Source of the DNA: Guyanagaster necrorhizus
Lineage: Eukaryota > Basidiomycota > Agaricomycetes > Agaricales > Physalacriaceae
Direction of reading: 5' to 3'
Length of the DNA: 64,000 nt
NCBI RefSeq assembly: GCF_019112545.1
Contig: NW_025064885.1
Coordinates: forward strand, 1,215,180 to 1,279,179
This document shows, piece after piece, positions 51,428-63,125 of this stretch (its first letter is position 1; each line of letters starts with the position of its first letter). A program made the position numbers and the translations under genes. The notes beneath the pieces are model-generated. The model did no database searches, was not told where the DNA came from, and saw only the letters and a program-made list of their open reading frames with translations.

Positions 51428-52970
51428 ATGATTACTCCGGTACTTAATAATGCAGCCATTGTTGAAGTCATAGGAAGAAATCTTGACTCGACGCCGGCCC
51501 GACGAAGGGTCAGACGGCGGGTAACCTCGGATCCTTGTCTGCCAGAACGACTACCTTCGTCTGGTGGGTCTCGAAGCAGTCCATTTTTTCTTCTACCAAC
51601 ATTGTATCTCAAGCATTCCTCCTGCGCGAAGCCGAAAGTGTAGCACCCAACGAAATCCTTCGTCAACTGCGACGTAGTCCTTCGCCACCGTCGAGTCCGC
51701 CCGCGGAAGACGACGATGACTTCACTCATCTACGTTCTTCTAGTGTCAGGTCAACAGCATCTGCTTCTGTGCAAGCCAAAGCAAAGTCCAAGGTCACGGA
51801 CACACAATGCTTCGGTGGCCCATGGAAGGAGCCTCAGGTGCGTCAGTGTCCCCTTCGTCGGGGTCTTCTCTAACACCGCTGTGTTAGCCGTTTGAAGTCT
51901 TTCGTGCTGTGGAACGTAAGGATATCATGTACTTGATGGAAATTCGAGACAGGGCATTTCATGTACGATGTCGCCTCATTCATTGGACGGGATCTGAACA
52001 TTGCCCGATAGTTGTTGCTCAGGAAGAGTGGAGACGCTACACCACTCCTTCATGCCATGCGGATAGGGCAGTCGCACAAAGACGTTGCTATCATTCTACT
52101 AGGAGCTTTTTCGCGATGGGTTAATCATCTAGACGAGGCGGACATTCAGAAGCCAAAGACTAAAGCCCTTCTGAAAGCACTGCGTAAGTTCCGCATCACT
52201 CTGATCTCTACATTTGTTTATACTACTGCCAGGTACGAATTTAAAGCTTGCCATTGACTATGGTCTAGCTCAGTCACAAAGTGATCTTACTGCATCATTC
52301 CTACAGACGCTTATAATGAGTGAAGGCGACAAGTGGGTTTGGGCCCAAGTTTCTAATGTCTCGCTTGCATTAAAGGCAGGAACAACCGGTGAACCCGTCA
52401 AAGCGGCGAGCTCTGCCGTTCGCAAATTTGCTACCAAGGAATTAGGGAAAGCGGCACTTATTGCATCGTTGGAAGACTAGTATGTGGGCTACGACATGTC
52501 TTCCCTTTCCTGACGGCCCACGCATAGTGTTGCAAACGCGACCGTGGACTTGCTGATGATGGCAGCATGGTCATCTTCGTTGGATACAATTCCCGGTGAA
52601 CAGATACCTGTACGACCTCATCCATGCGCTTCGGCCAATTTCGAGTCTTACTCTCCGACAGACATATTTCTTCGCGCGAGATGACCGAGGTAGGATCGTG
52701 CTTATTCTTCAGCCGTCGATGTAGCTAATTTCCCTCTCAGTTTTTAAATGTTTCACTGAACAACTCGACGAGCACGCGGGCGCTATCCGTCATGCCCTAA
52801 GTAAGCGTCTTAAGTGGCAACTGCGTGTTTTACAAGTTGTCATCGAGACGCGGACAACGAGTTACCGAGTTCGTCGCTTTCAGTTCATCACCTACTTACA
52901 CTTACTCAGTGTCTGCTAGAGAAAGGTAGAGCTGCTGAGTGGTGAACTCGACTGTGGCGAAGGCGTGTAA
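51428..52970 (+). CDS. Uncharacterised conserved protein, helical
   Basis: It starts MITPVLNNAAIVEVIGRNLD, with a basic segment RRRVRRRV. A GTGGGT...CTCAAG intron joins this to AFLLREAESVAPNEILRQLR and a PSPPSSPPAEDDDDF low-complexity stretch. The rest is a helical block without membrane segments: PFEVFRAVERKDIMYLMEIR, DATPLLHAMRIGQSHKDVAI, LGAFSRWVNHLDEADIQKPK, TNLKLAIDYGLAQSQSDLTA, SFLQTLIMSEGDKWVWAQV, FATKELGKAALIASLEDYVA, FARDDRVFKCFTEQLD and LKWQLRVLQVVIETRT. It ends VELLSGELDCGEGV at 52970. I recall similar proteins in other Agaricomycetes, but no function. The regular heptad-like helices suggest a HEAT- or armadillo-like scaffold; that is inference only. Confidence 0.8.
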
Positions 52971-53261
52971 GATCTATCATGGACAATTTCGCACCTGTAT
53001 CTCGGAACTATCTATTGACATCATTCAAGCACTATCCGTTAAACCTAACGAGATCCTGCTCATTAAGGTGCCATGCTGGTTTTAGATTCCAACCATCTGT
53101 GGCGTATAATGGGGCAAATATTAATTTTTACAAACCAGGCAGGGTGACAAGTTGACCGAGTTCTCCTCTGCCTATCGGCTTGTCATGCAAAACTGTCTGT
53201 GTATTTGTAGGTAGCCCTTGATAAGGGTACAATTACTGTAGAGATTATCAATCGACTGCAT

Positions 53262-54091
53262 TCATCTGAATTTGAGTCCCTTCCACCACACATATGCTGC
53301 AACGCCAATCAGGTTTAGAACAGCAGGTCCTAGATCAAGCTGGAAGATCGTGTACACCCAAATAGTAGCAAGAGGGGGACACTGGACTGTACTATCAGAA
53401 AATCTTCCGAGGCAGAATGTCAAAAATCAGACCTGTTTCATGTTGACGAGCCACGAGCCTCTGCTTAGCAGGTAAACCATCCTCGGTCCAACGACACCAG
53501 CAATGATGAAAAATCCGAACTGCATCGTTCTATGCGCCTTATACCGTGTAGCTAAAGAGCCGTCATTTTTGGTAGCATTACAGCAATGCTAACGGAGCAC
53601 GCACTATAAAATATGAACACGGACAATACTGAAGAACATAAGCCTCCAAGTCTAAAAGACAAAAAGATGAAAGCAGACGCACTTGGTACACTGGATATGA
53701 GTTTATCTGTGAGGATTTTCAAAGTTGCTTCTTTTCCATATTGTCGGTGTATCAGACTTCCCTGGGCGTTCCCCGTTGATGAGAATGGTTTGTTAACAGA
53801 TAGCAGGAGGTCAACGCACATTTCCATCAAGACAAGTAAGAAGGTGAACGGGATTATCAACACAACGGCGTCGAATATCTCTTCTGCGAGAGGCGTTTCT
53901 TCCTCTGCACTTTGCTTCACCCCTTCGCTACTGGGTGCCCCTTCTGCTGCACCGACCTTGTGTAAAATGCCGGATTCATTGATGAGGCGCCACTGTTCCT
54001 CCTCAGATAATTGTATGAGTGGCTTTGTAGGATCTTTGGCGGTAGCATACGACGGTTCCTTCGCATTTGCTGTCTTGCGCTTATTGGCCAT
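53262..54091 (-). CDS. Small multi-pass membrane protein (DUF7719-like)
   Basis: The protein starts MANKRKTANAKEPSYATAKD. A motif IQLSEEEQWRLINESGIL then precedes an acidic linker. Hydrophobic segments follow: AVVLIIPFTFLLVLMEMCVD, FIFLSFRLGGLCSSVLSVFI and, after introns, FIFYTTRYKAHRTMQFGFFI, IAGVVGPRMVYLLSRG and VLNLIGVAAYVWWKGLKFR at the end. The splice GTGCGT...CTTTAG restores FIFYTTRYKAH in frame. The SEEEQWRLI block and four-helix layout resemble a fungal membrane family of unknown function (DUF7719 from memory). It diverges from FAF1 with 87 bp between start codons and no CACGTG. Confidence 0.78.
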
Positions 54092-54178
54092 GAGTGACGG
54101 AGGTCAAGGGGGATCCGGCCAATTCGTGAGAGGCCGGCACTCATCAATTTCCTACACCTGCAAAAATTTGCCGACACG

Positions 54179-55286
54179 ATGTCTGACCATGAAGATCTGT
54201 TGAAACTTCTCAACTCCCATGGACAGGATTTTTTGAAATCTTTCTCCTTGCCTGCCTCCAACGAGACTGCAAAGAAACGAAGACGAGCACCCGAAGTTGA
54301 AGATTCGGATGAATATGAAGAGTGGACAGGAATAGCCGGCCAGTCAGATGAAAACCAGGAATCCACGGATGAGGAAGGAGATAGTATGTGCATTTGCATA
54401 AGACCTAGACCTATGCATTAACTTGAAAATAGGTTCATTTGAACAGGAAGATGATAATTTTACCGTAGAGAGCTCTTCCTTCTCCTCAAATGTAGTCGTA
54501 TTCTCGGAGGCTAGCACTTTAAAACTGCCCGACAGTAACTGTGTAGCCAAGTCTCAGAAGAAAGCCTTCATGGTAAATGTTTGATAGTATTGTACCGTGT
54601 ATCCTGTAACTTATCTATCGCAGTCATCCAAAGTATCTAAACTGAGGGATGAAGTTAAAGCAGAAATAAAGGACACCGACGAGGAAGAGGAAGAAGACAG
54701 GTGGAACTTTTATTTTCTATGAGAATAACAAGTTCTTATGTGTATTCCAGGACCAACGCGCAGAACGATGCTCTCCTTCACCGCCTCGTTCATACCAAAC
54801 TATTATCTGGATCCCTAAAACCTGACCTCGATATGAAACCTGCTGAACGAAAAAAGGCACTTGCAGGACGTGTCCTGGAGCTAAACGGCGGTGCAAAGTT
54901 GGGCCGCGGTGAGAAATTCGTCCGGGAGGCCGAAAGAAACAAGGCGTCAAAGCATGTACGTGCGGGTCTACTGGAGAAGGAAAAACAGCGACGTAAGGCA
55001 CAGCTCGAAGAAGTATGCTTCAATTCTTTATTACTCAGCCTTGAGTTTCCACTGAACCTTTACTCAGGCTAAAAATATGGGTAATTATCACCATTCCATC
55101 AAGAACGTGTTCGAACAGCCTTCAGATTCCTCCGATCGGAAACGAGAACGTGGTTTACGGATGGGGGTTGGCAAGTTCAGTGGAGGGCTGCTCAAACTTA
55201 GTCAGGAAGACATCAGTAACGTTCAAGGCCGGTCACATCGAGGCTTAGGCACTCGTGGCCATGCCCGTAGTCGAAGGCGAAGATGA
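54179..55286 (+). CDS. FAF1: 40S biogenesis protein Faf1-like
   Basis: Nucleolar protein needed for 18S rRNA maturation in yeast. It starts MSDHEDLLKLLNSHGQDFLK, then FSLPASNETAKKRRRAPEVE and an acidic region. After short exons SSKVSKLRDEVKAEIKDTDE, NDALLHRLVHTKLLSGSL and KPAERKKALAGRVLELNGGA, the diagnostic block KFVREAERNKASKHVRAGLL, EKEKQRRKAQLEEAKNMGNY and HHSIKNVF follows. The end has GVGKFSGGLLKLSQEDISNV and an arginine-rich tail. The order and the basic block match Faf1; overall sequence is moderately conserved in the family. Confidence 0.85.
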
Positions 55287-55377
55287 GGTTATTTGCGACT
55301 GATAAACACCGAACCCCTTTCGCTTGTAAACATATGTATACGCTGCCTTAAGCATACTTTGTCATAGAATGAGTAGG

Positions 55378-56872
55378 TTACAGGGGTATCTGTTGGCCCT
55401 CTCCATCTATCAAGACTATATTAGGCCGTTCATCCCTGGGATACGAAATATAACTTCGGAGGTCTGACTGCCTCAAAGCATTCGAGCTCCGTTGTCGTGT
55501 GCAGTTCGGGCATTCCTTGTCTTGCCATGCCGCAGCTGGTGGCGTTCGTGGGGGTAGCGGGGAGTTTGACGACTGAGAACCTGAGTCTGATCTGTATGTA
55601 CCAGGTTCAACACTCACTCGGAACGTTAAAAAAAGATACGCCGCACCTGTATAGAACGTTTCCGTTCTCGTCCTGAACAACAATAGGCGATATATGTTTT
55701 TGCCGCGTCTCAGTCCAATTTCCAACCCTATTCAAAGCGTGAGTAATTGCGCTCAAGGACATATACTTAGCAGTTACAAGCATACCGAGTAATTTCATTG
55801 CCCTCTCTGTCTCGGAATATCACTCTCATTCCCCCAGGAACGATGTAATATGTGGACGGCTTCTTACGCTCTTGATCGTGAGAATTCCTACGACGGCTCC
55901 GCTATGAAGAAACAATAATGTCGATTAAGCCAAGGTAAAAGAAGGTTCTATCACTCCAAGAACACACCTTGTGGTGATGAGACCGTGAATGATGCGTGTG
56001 TCTCCGAGGATGTCTTTCCTCTGTATGAGAATGGTGTACAGGAACTGAAGGAGAAACACCCATCTGGCCATGTGTAAGCGGGAGCTTGACCAACAGTAAT
56101 TTGTACTTACCTCCGGGTCGTGGTATACGGGCTTGCTACGCGGCACGTCTTGTAGCATCGGATCTGAATGATCGTAGTTGAATGAGCTCGAGTCTGACGT
56201 GGGCGGTCGTGAAGGGTGTCCGTCAAATAGTGACGGCAGAATGGGACCCTCAATTTGACTATAACCCAGAGAAGATGGCCGACGACTGTACCCTTCCTCG
56301 TCGACCGGTATTTGAGTCGGCTGATGCTCGACACCTTGCCTTCTGCTCGACATCTGAGGATGGAGCGTGTCGGTGAGTTTAGGATAGGAGCGCGTCAATC
56401 CATGGCTGTCTTCCGTCAAATCCTCTGCGGAAAAGTCTTCGTAGTAAAGTCTTCTAGGGCTAGAAGTCGGCGAAGATCCATCCGGATTGTGGTGGTAGAC
56501 CCCCACTTCTGTTTCAGGATTGGGAAGTATTTCAAAGGACTCCATAGGCTCTGTTATAGTTGTAGAATAGCCAATGCCGCGGCTAGCTCGACGATATTGA
56601 GGTTGTGATTTCTGAGCTTGGTTAGAATGCGAAACGGAGTGAAGAAGTATTGACACACATACCTGCGAGCCAGATGCACGTTTTTGTAGACGACGCCGCC
56701 TGTTCGATTCACCACTAGCCTGAGTGCGGGAATGAACCGATCCCTGAGGGTTCCTGCTGCCCTCGTATGTCTGAGGGTAATCGTTCCAAACATCCATAGC
56801 AGAATCCTCCGCCATAGGAAACCTAGATAAGCTATTGCGGCCACCAAGCCGTTTGAATATGTCGAAGCGCAT
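55378..56872 (-). CDS. Uncharacterised protein with a PGG-type C-terminal block
   Basis: It starts MRFDIFKRLGGRNSLSRFPM, and an in-frame Met at 56908 is an alternative. A long hydrophilic, S/P/R-rich middle follows, with VYHHNPDGSSPTSSPRRLYY and SLGYSQIEGPILPSLF. A histidine-rich patch (VHHSHTEERHPRRHTHHSRS) comes next. The ordered part is near the C-terminus: STYYIVPGGMRVIFRDREGN, EITRVGNWTETRQKHISPIV and VQDENGNVLYR. A tail has a CPNCTR pair of cysteines and ends ERPNIVLIDGEGQQIPL. Exons join with GT-AG sites. The YYIVPGGMRVIF block recurs, to my recollection, in basidiomycete proteins without known function. Confidence 0.75.
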
Positions 56873-57118
56873 CTTGTGGGATAGGTAGGAATGTGAAGGT
56901 ACGTACACGATTCACCCGTACATCTTATACCGTGGCCATATGAAAAACATGAGGCACCCATGCTTTCCGGTCGGCAGCTCAATTGCCTTCAGAATACGCA
57001 CTGACGTATTGATAGTCTATCGTGGTTGGTATGAACGTAGTCTTCATCTGTATTCCTTCATTCAGAAGATGACGTACTACACGCTGGTATAAACGAACTC
57101 ATAACCCTAGGAGGCTTA

Positions 57119-58266
57119 TCAGAGTGCCAGATTCTGCATCTCACTCCATTCCAATTGCTTGACGTGAGATAATGCCTGAGTCGTCTTACTGATGGCGTCC
57201 GTGGCATTGGATATTGCCAAGGGATCTATCGGGAGGCGCCCATCGGAAAGCGCAGTTAGCTTCAGTGTAAGCATTTGAAGAGTGTGCTCCAATGCTTTGA
57301 TTGCATCTCTTAACAGAGGAAGGGTAGTATTAAGGTGAGTCTGTACAAGTCAAATATCACTAGATGGATTCCAAATCACTGATGAAAAGCTTACGTCGGG
57401 TGTTCGAGTAATAGTTGTGGAAACTTGAGGCTCTAACTACAAAGAAAAACTTCGAATGAGAAATAATGCGCAATGCAAAAGCAAGTCATACCTTCACGGG
57501 AGTTTTGGGGGACGGGATCAACAATTTTGGGATTGACCTCGCTTCGGTCAGAGTCTTTTCAGCTTGTGGCGGCGGAAAGTCCAAAAGAACAAGGCGTTCT
57601 CTTCCAGCCCAGTCAATTTCAGTCACGTAGATAGATCCGCAGATCACGCATTCCTAAGCATAGATCGGACACAAGGCATTAAAGAGCGTTGAAAGTTATG
57701 CATACCTTATTGGAATCACGCGCCGCTGTCTTGGGAGGACGAACCAACGGTACACCAAAACACTGTGTATTTGGACATTCATCTCCCAGCATAGCCCAGC
57801 CCTGTAGCAAACGTTTGCCGAGCTCCACAGAGGCCATGTCGGACTGTTCTCGTCGGCGCCGGCTTTCTCCGGTCTCGGGAGGTAGAACAAAGGTGGGCGA
57901 GCCAAGGCCGCTGGAAATTTCGGTTGGGGGGGTCGAAATGCGGGTGGCTTGTGAGGCAGACGACGACGCGCTGGAGGACGACGTTGTTGAGACCAGTGGT
58001 AGATTGGCTGGGAAGATGTGATAAGGATGCATGAACGTGCCGTAAGTACACGTACTGTCCGGATTTTCATCGCAGCTAGCGCAATAATGAACGACTGGTG
58101 TCCGGCCGCTGGGAGATCGCATCAGAGGAACATTACATCCAGAATTTTGACAAGTGCGGTCGGTTAATACCTGTAAAAAGATCCAGTAATGGACCATTTC
58201 AACAAATGACAGGCTTACCCAGCCCTTGAGCATGTATTCTCCAAGACGTCCAGATATATCCTTCAT
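57119..58266 (-). CDS. Sjogren/scleroderma autoantigen-type zinc-ribbon protein
   Basis: The start MKDISGRLGEYMLKGW leads directly into a zinc ribbon: VLTDRTCQNSGCNVPLMRSP, then VHYCASCDENP. A serine/alanine linker follows, then a second copy of the same unit: ELGKRLLQGWAMLGDECPNT, QCFGVPLVRPP and KECVICGSIYV. The tandem arrangement is the p27/ZNRD2 (Auto_anti-p27) ribbon, here duplicated, with C-x4-C and C-x2-C ligands in each copy. The C-terminal half is helical (LPLLRDAIKALEHTLQMLTL, QALSHVKQLEWSEMQNLAL). Function of the family in fungi is poorly known. The duplicated ribbon and long helical tail distinguish it from the short human protein. Confidence 0.82.
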
Positions 58267-58525
58267 TTCGTGGTGGTCGATCAAAGGCAAGACGGATAGT
58301 GATCGCTTGCATCGCAAACATCCAAAAATGGTGTTGCTCTCGTTCCTTGCGCAGTGAGGGAAATGACATGGCAGTAATATTACAGAAAAGTTTCTTCTTC
58401 TATCCGCGAAGCCGTCGTAGAATCAACGTCAAGGTTCGAAGCGTTGGTTGCCGCTGAGGCCACCGGCCCGGTAATCTGCACAACGCTCATCCAGGTGCCA
58501 CGACACCCATTACAGTCTCCAGTCC

Positions 58526-61500
58526 ATGAAGTGGCGGAGATACTGGCCAGAGTCTCTCTTTCTTGTTCTTGTTGTTGCTTTAGAGGGTACTAGACTGGGT
58601 CGTCACGATACCAGAGCATCGACACCGTGGCAGGGAGCCAGTTGGACAACGCAGCGCAAGCTGGAGTCACGGTACGGCACACGGATCCTCATCTCGAGCA
58701 TCTCGCTCAGATTGTTTAGGGAGAGAATACGTGAACTTTGGTACCATGGCTTCGACAATTACATGAACCACGGTCGGTGCTTGTCGCTATCGCTGTTGAA
58801 CGTAGACTGACCTCGGGTTTCCAGCATTTCCCTTAGACGAGGTGGGTATCAGTTCAATCTTTTGCGTGCCGTTCCATGCTCAGTGAGCTGCCAGTTGACA
58901 CCATTAACGTGTTCCGGACAAGGCCCTGATTGGGCTAACCCGTAAGTGAGTCCTGCACATACCAGTCATCTTTGATTATCTGAATGTCTAGCTCTCCAGT
59001 AACAACATAGCCTCCAACGATGTTGCCGGCAACTTTTCTCTTACATTGATTGATGTGCTTGACACGTTCATTGTACTCGATGACCGACAAGGCTTCGACA
59101 CTGCCGTCAAGAACGTCATACAGTCTGTATCTTTTGACGTCAATACCAGACCCCAGGTATTTGAGACGACCATCCGTGTACTGGGAGGTCTTCTTTCTGG
59201 ACATATATTCGCGAATCAAACCGGTCAACCCTTTTATCTGCCTTGGTATCGCGGCGAGCTTCTGCAGATGGCTCATGATTTGGGAAAGAGGTTATTACCA
59301 GCGTTCTCAACTCCGACAGGACTACCATACGCTAGAGTACGCTCTTCACTGATGCTTCTTAGACAAACATGTAATCTGATTTTGCAGATAAACCTTCGAC
59401 ATGGCTTGGCCAGAGGTGAAACATTAGAGACGTGTGAGTTCCAAGCCAACGTTACATCCCATTACTGATTTATCTGAATTTTAGGCACCGCTGGTGCAGG
59501 ATCACTGATGCTTGAATTTGCAACATTGAGCAGATTGACTGGTGATGACCGCTTCGAAAAAGCCGCATACAAGGCATTCTTTGCCCTTTGGAACCGCAAG
59601 ACAGATATTGGTCTTGTTGGGAATACAATCAATACATGGACTGGGGTGCTTCTTCTCTTGTCCAGATATACTCGTATCCCTGACATTACTTATAGGACTG
59701 GACAGCACCTGAAATTACGGGGATTGGCGCAGGGGTAGATTCTTTCTATGAATATGCCCTAAAATGGTATATCCTCAGTGGCACGTCTTCACGTTGCTGT
59801 TCGATGTTTTTTTGTTCACCTAACAAACATATAGGTGAAATTGAGTTTCTTGATGTATGGGATGATGCGTATGCATCAATAATGAGATATTCAAGGGCCA
59901 CTGACGGGTTCTGGGTATGTTGGATGTCTTGAATACACATGAATTCTTCCTGATGTGATTTCTCAGTACAGAAATGTAAATATAAAAAGTGGTGATACAG
60001 CCTACTATACCGTGGATTCCTTATCCGCATTTTGGCCTGGTCTGCAGGTATTGGCGGGGGACGTTGACAGCGCTGTCAAGCTTCATATGATGTGTATGTG
60101 ACTTCTGATTGTGCGTTTCCCTGACAATCAACCTCATAGACTACAACCTTTGGCGTCGTTATTCCGGATTACCAGAAGTGTTTGACACAAACTTCAAACA
60201 GGCGACTTCGCATCAGTATCCATTACGTCCAGGTTTGCCGTTTAAACTCTTAAATTAATCATATTTGAACGATGCCGGCACTCTCGCTAGAATTCATCGA
60301 ATCTACGTGGTATCTTTACCGTGTATGGATTTCTGTCTCTGTGAATATTAGGCTTATTATTTATGATCCCAACAGGCTACGCAGGACCCCTTCTACCTTG
60401 ACGTTGGCGAACGGATACTGTTCGACATCATTACGCGGTCCAAAGTTGATTGTGGACTATCTGGAATTCAAGATCTAAGGACAAACAAGCGCGATGATAG
60501 AATGGAGTCTTTCGCTTTGTCAGAAACATTAAAGGTAGGCCTCAAACCTCGCTCTCCTTTATCAACACCGCTGACGTTCCTCCAGTACCTATATCTCTTG
60601 TTCGACGAGGAAAATCCGCTTCACAGCGATGACTCGAATTATGTTTTCACCACAGAAGGTCACATCCTTACTCTTGGCCCAGAAAGCTTTAAATCGACGT
60701 CCCTCGCTCAACGGAAATCACGAAAAATAATGAACCATCAATGTCCCGCTTACGTACCTCCCAGACTACCTTATGACACAAGATCTATTGGTAGTGGCCT
60801 AGTGAAAGGAATCCGGTCTAGAGGGGATGTCGACTATGCTAGAGAGCTAGTCAGCATTGTACCCACCGAGGCTGAGAGAAATGCATGGTCAATATATGGC
60901 TGGTGCGAACGTCCAAAGGCTGATTTATTCGTAGGTCGAGCATCACAAACTACTCCTTTCCAAAACTTAATTGTAAGCTTGCAGACATATGACTTTATTC
61001 TGTCGCCTGGTGGCATGGTGGTTCCTGAGGATCTGAGTCCTAGTCTACTCAAGGTCGCCTTGATTCCGGAGGGATTTATGGTGAATAATGTGACCGGTAT
61101 ACGAGTTCATATTGTCAGACGATTGGATGGGAAGGGATATGAAATTCGAAAACGTATGGTATTCTGTACATATATGTCCTAACATTCCATGGCTGACGTT
61201 TCACAGTGGGACATTATTCTGTAAGACCAGGGCAGCTCGTCTACATTAACGACACTTCGCTTTTTGCGAGCCAGGCGGACATCGGAACTTTGAAGGGGCG
61301 AGACCCAGATGTACTCCTTCGATTCCATATCGAAGGTGTTGACCCCATGCCGCGCTTGGTTGATATCCAAGACCTTTCTGATAATCACGAAACATACCTT
61401 ACCGCATGGACTGGTTTTTTCGGTGGCGATCTATCCCTGACGGCTCATTACGATCAAAAGCCCCTACGTTTCGCAGATCCCGATGGGTTACCTATATACC

Positions 61501-61937
61501 GAGCGGACGACAACCTCTTGGGCTGTTCTCCTTACAGTGCATCTTACCAGGATAGCGTGATATTGACCTATCGAGGCGATTGTACCTTCCTCCAAAAATT
61601 ACTCATGGCGCAATCAGCAGGGGCAGCGGGTGTCCTTGTCGTTAGCGATGAAGACGTTGCTTTAAATCCCACTGCGAACGCCGACGAGTTGTCAGCCGTC
61701 GGAGATTTGGGTGACGTGGTGATCGCAGTTCTGCCTCGCCAGGCAGGTAACCTTATCGATGAGATGATGGATATGGCTGAGAATCGGGGTACAGGGAGGA
61801 TTACGGTCACCCTGGATCCTTCCAGGTATACGGAGAGCGTTGAAGAGGTACAGGACGTGGAGGATCAGGGGGAGCCATCTAATCGTATATTGTATCTCAA
61901 CGGACATCCGTTACTCAACACAAGATTATTGGTTTGA
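58526..61937 (+). CDS. EDEM-like GH47 alpha-mannosidase with PA domain
   Basis: ER-lumenal lectin/mannosidase of glycoprotein ER-associated degradation (Htm1/Mnl1, EDEM3). It has an N-terminal signal-like segment ([12 protein letters not shown]). GH47 segments follow: [38 protein letters not shown] (catalytic Glu region), [37 protein letters not shown] and [10 protein letters not shown] (calcium-binding Thr). After the (alpha/alpha)7 barrel a PA domain is visible: [20 protein letters not shown] and [13 protein letters not shown] domains mark EDEM3-type members. No KDEL-type retrieval signal is present; the end is NTRLLV. Many introns between 58800 and 61200. Confidence 0.9.
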
Positions 61938-62245
61938 TAACATTATCACTGATTGTTCATCTATCTCACTGCAAAGTGTATTCACTAAGCACTGTGTAGA
62001 GTCCGTTTGAATCTGAAACGAAAGAAAGCATGATCTTCCACATTACTGGAAGAGAGTTACTGACGTCGAGCCCGGTATAGAAACCACAGAGTATCTATCG
62101 TCGAACGGCCCGGCATAATTCTCACTAGCGTCATTTCAGGGGATGTCTGTAGCTTCTCGACGTGATTGATGGGCGGCGGCGTCTATCATGTAGAGGGACC
62201 AACAACAGTCTATAAGGTCGATAAGTAGTGATATAACGATAAATT
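61938..62245. other. Convergent 3' spacer
   Basis: 308 bp between the 3' ends of the EDEM-like and APRT genes, without a supported feature. Confidence 0.45.
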
Positions 62246-62952
62246 CTAGTCGTCAGATTGAACAACGGAATAAATGGGAGCATCCAGGGTGGATGCCCCC
62301 TTTAAGAACAGCAGCTCGATGATGAACAGGTACTCAATGGTTCTTCCACCAAGGTCAGAGATCAACTGGCCTGCTGCCCTCGCCGATCCACCTGTAGGAC
62401 GCAAATATCAATGGGGGGTACACGAGAGAATATGTGAGGCAGCGGACCTGTAGCAATCAGGTCATCTACAACGATCACTGTCTGCCCGGGCTTGATAGAG
62501 TCTGCTTGCATCTCGAAAGAATCCTACAGCATCCGTCAGTTCCACAAACGATTTTTTTTGAACTGTGACACGCACGGCACCGTATTCTTTCTCGTAGGTC
62601 GCAGAAACGCACTGGCCTGGCAGTTTTCCTTTTTTCCGTACGGGAGCGAAGGCAGCACCTAGCCTGAGTGCGATGATTGGACCAAGCAGGAAGCCGCGCG
62701 CGTCGAGGCCCACGACGACGTCGATTTTGCCCGTGGGGGACTTTGGTATTGTCGTCGACGTGATGTGGTGTACGAGGTGCGTGATAAGCGTCTCAAATGC
62801 CAGTGGATCGCGCAGAATGGGGAAAATGTCTAGAAAAACGATTCCCTGAAACTATGTTGGTAAAATAGCATCCAAATGGCGAAAATTGTCACCTTCTTGG
62901 GAAAATCTGGATGGGATGTGAGACGACTCTTGATGAAGTCGACGTCTGCCAT
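62246..62952 (-). CDS. APT1: Adenine phosphoribosyltransferase
   Basis: Purine-salvage enzyme converting adenine and PRPP to AMP. It starts MADVDFIKSRLTSHPDFPKK, then GIVFLDIFPILRDPLAFETL, IDVVVGLDARGFLLGPIIAL and RLGAAFAPVRKKGKLPGQCV. EKEYGA joins after a splice to DSFEMQADSIKPGQ. The PRPP-binding loop VIVVDDLIATGGSARAAGQL follows, and it ends with FLKGASTLDAPIYSVVQSDD. All diagnostic regions (FxDIxP, RG(F)xxG, VxxVDDLxATGG) are visible at standard length. It is cytosolic. Confidence 0.94.
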
Positions 62953-63125
62953 CACGGTCAAGAGACAAGGGACCGGAACGCAGACAGGTTTATATACCGT
63001 ATGCTCATATCCTTGTACCTCGTGCATTATATTAAATTAGTGTCGAAATGCAATTGCGCGTTCATGGTCATGCCCATACATAATGCCATAGAAGAGTATA
63101 GAAAACAATAAGCACTATGTACGGT

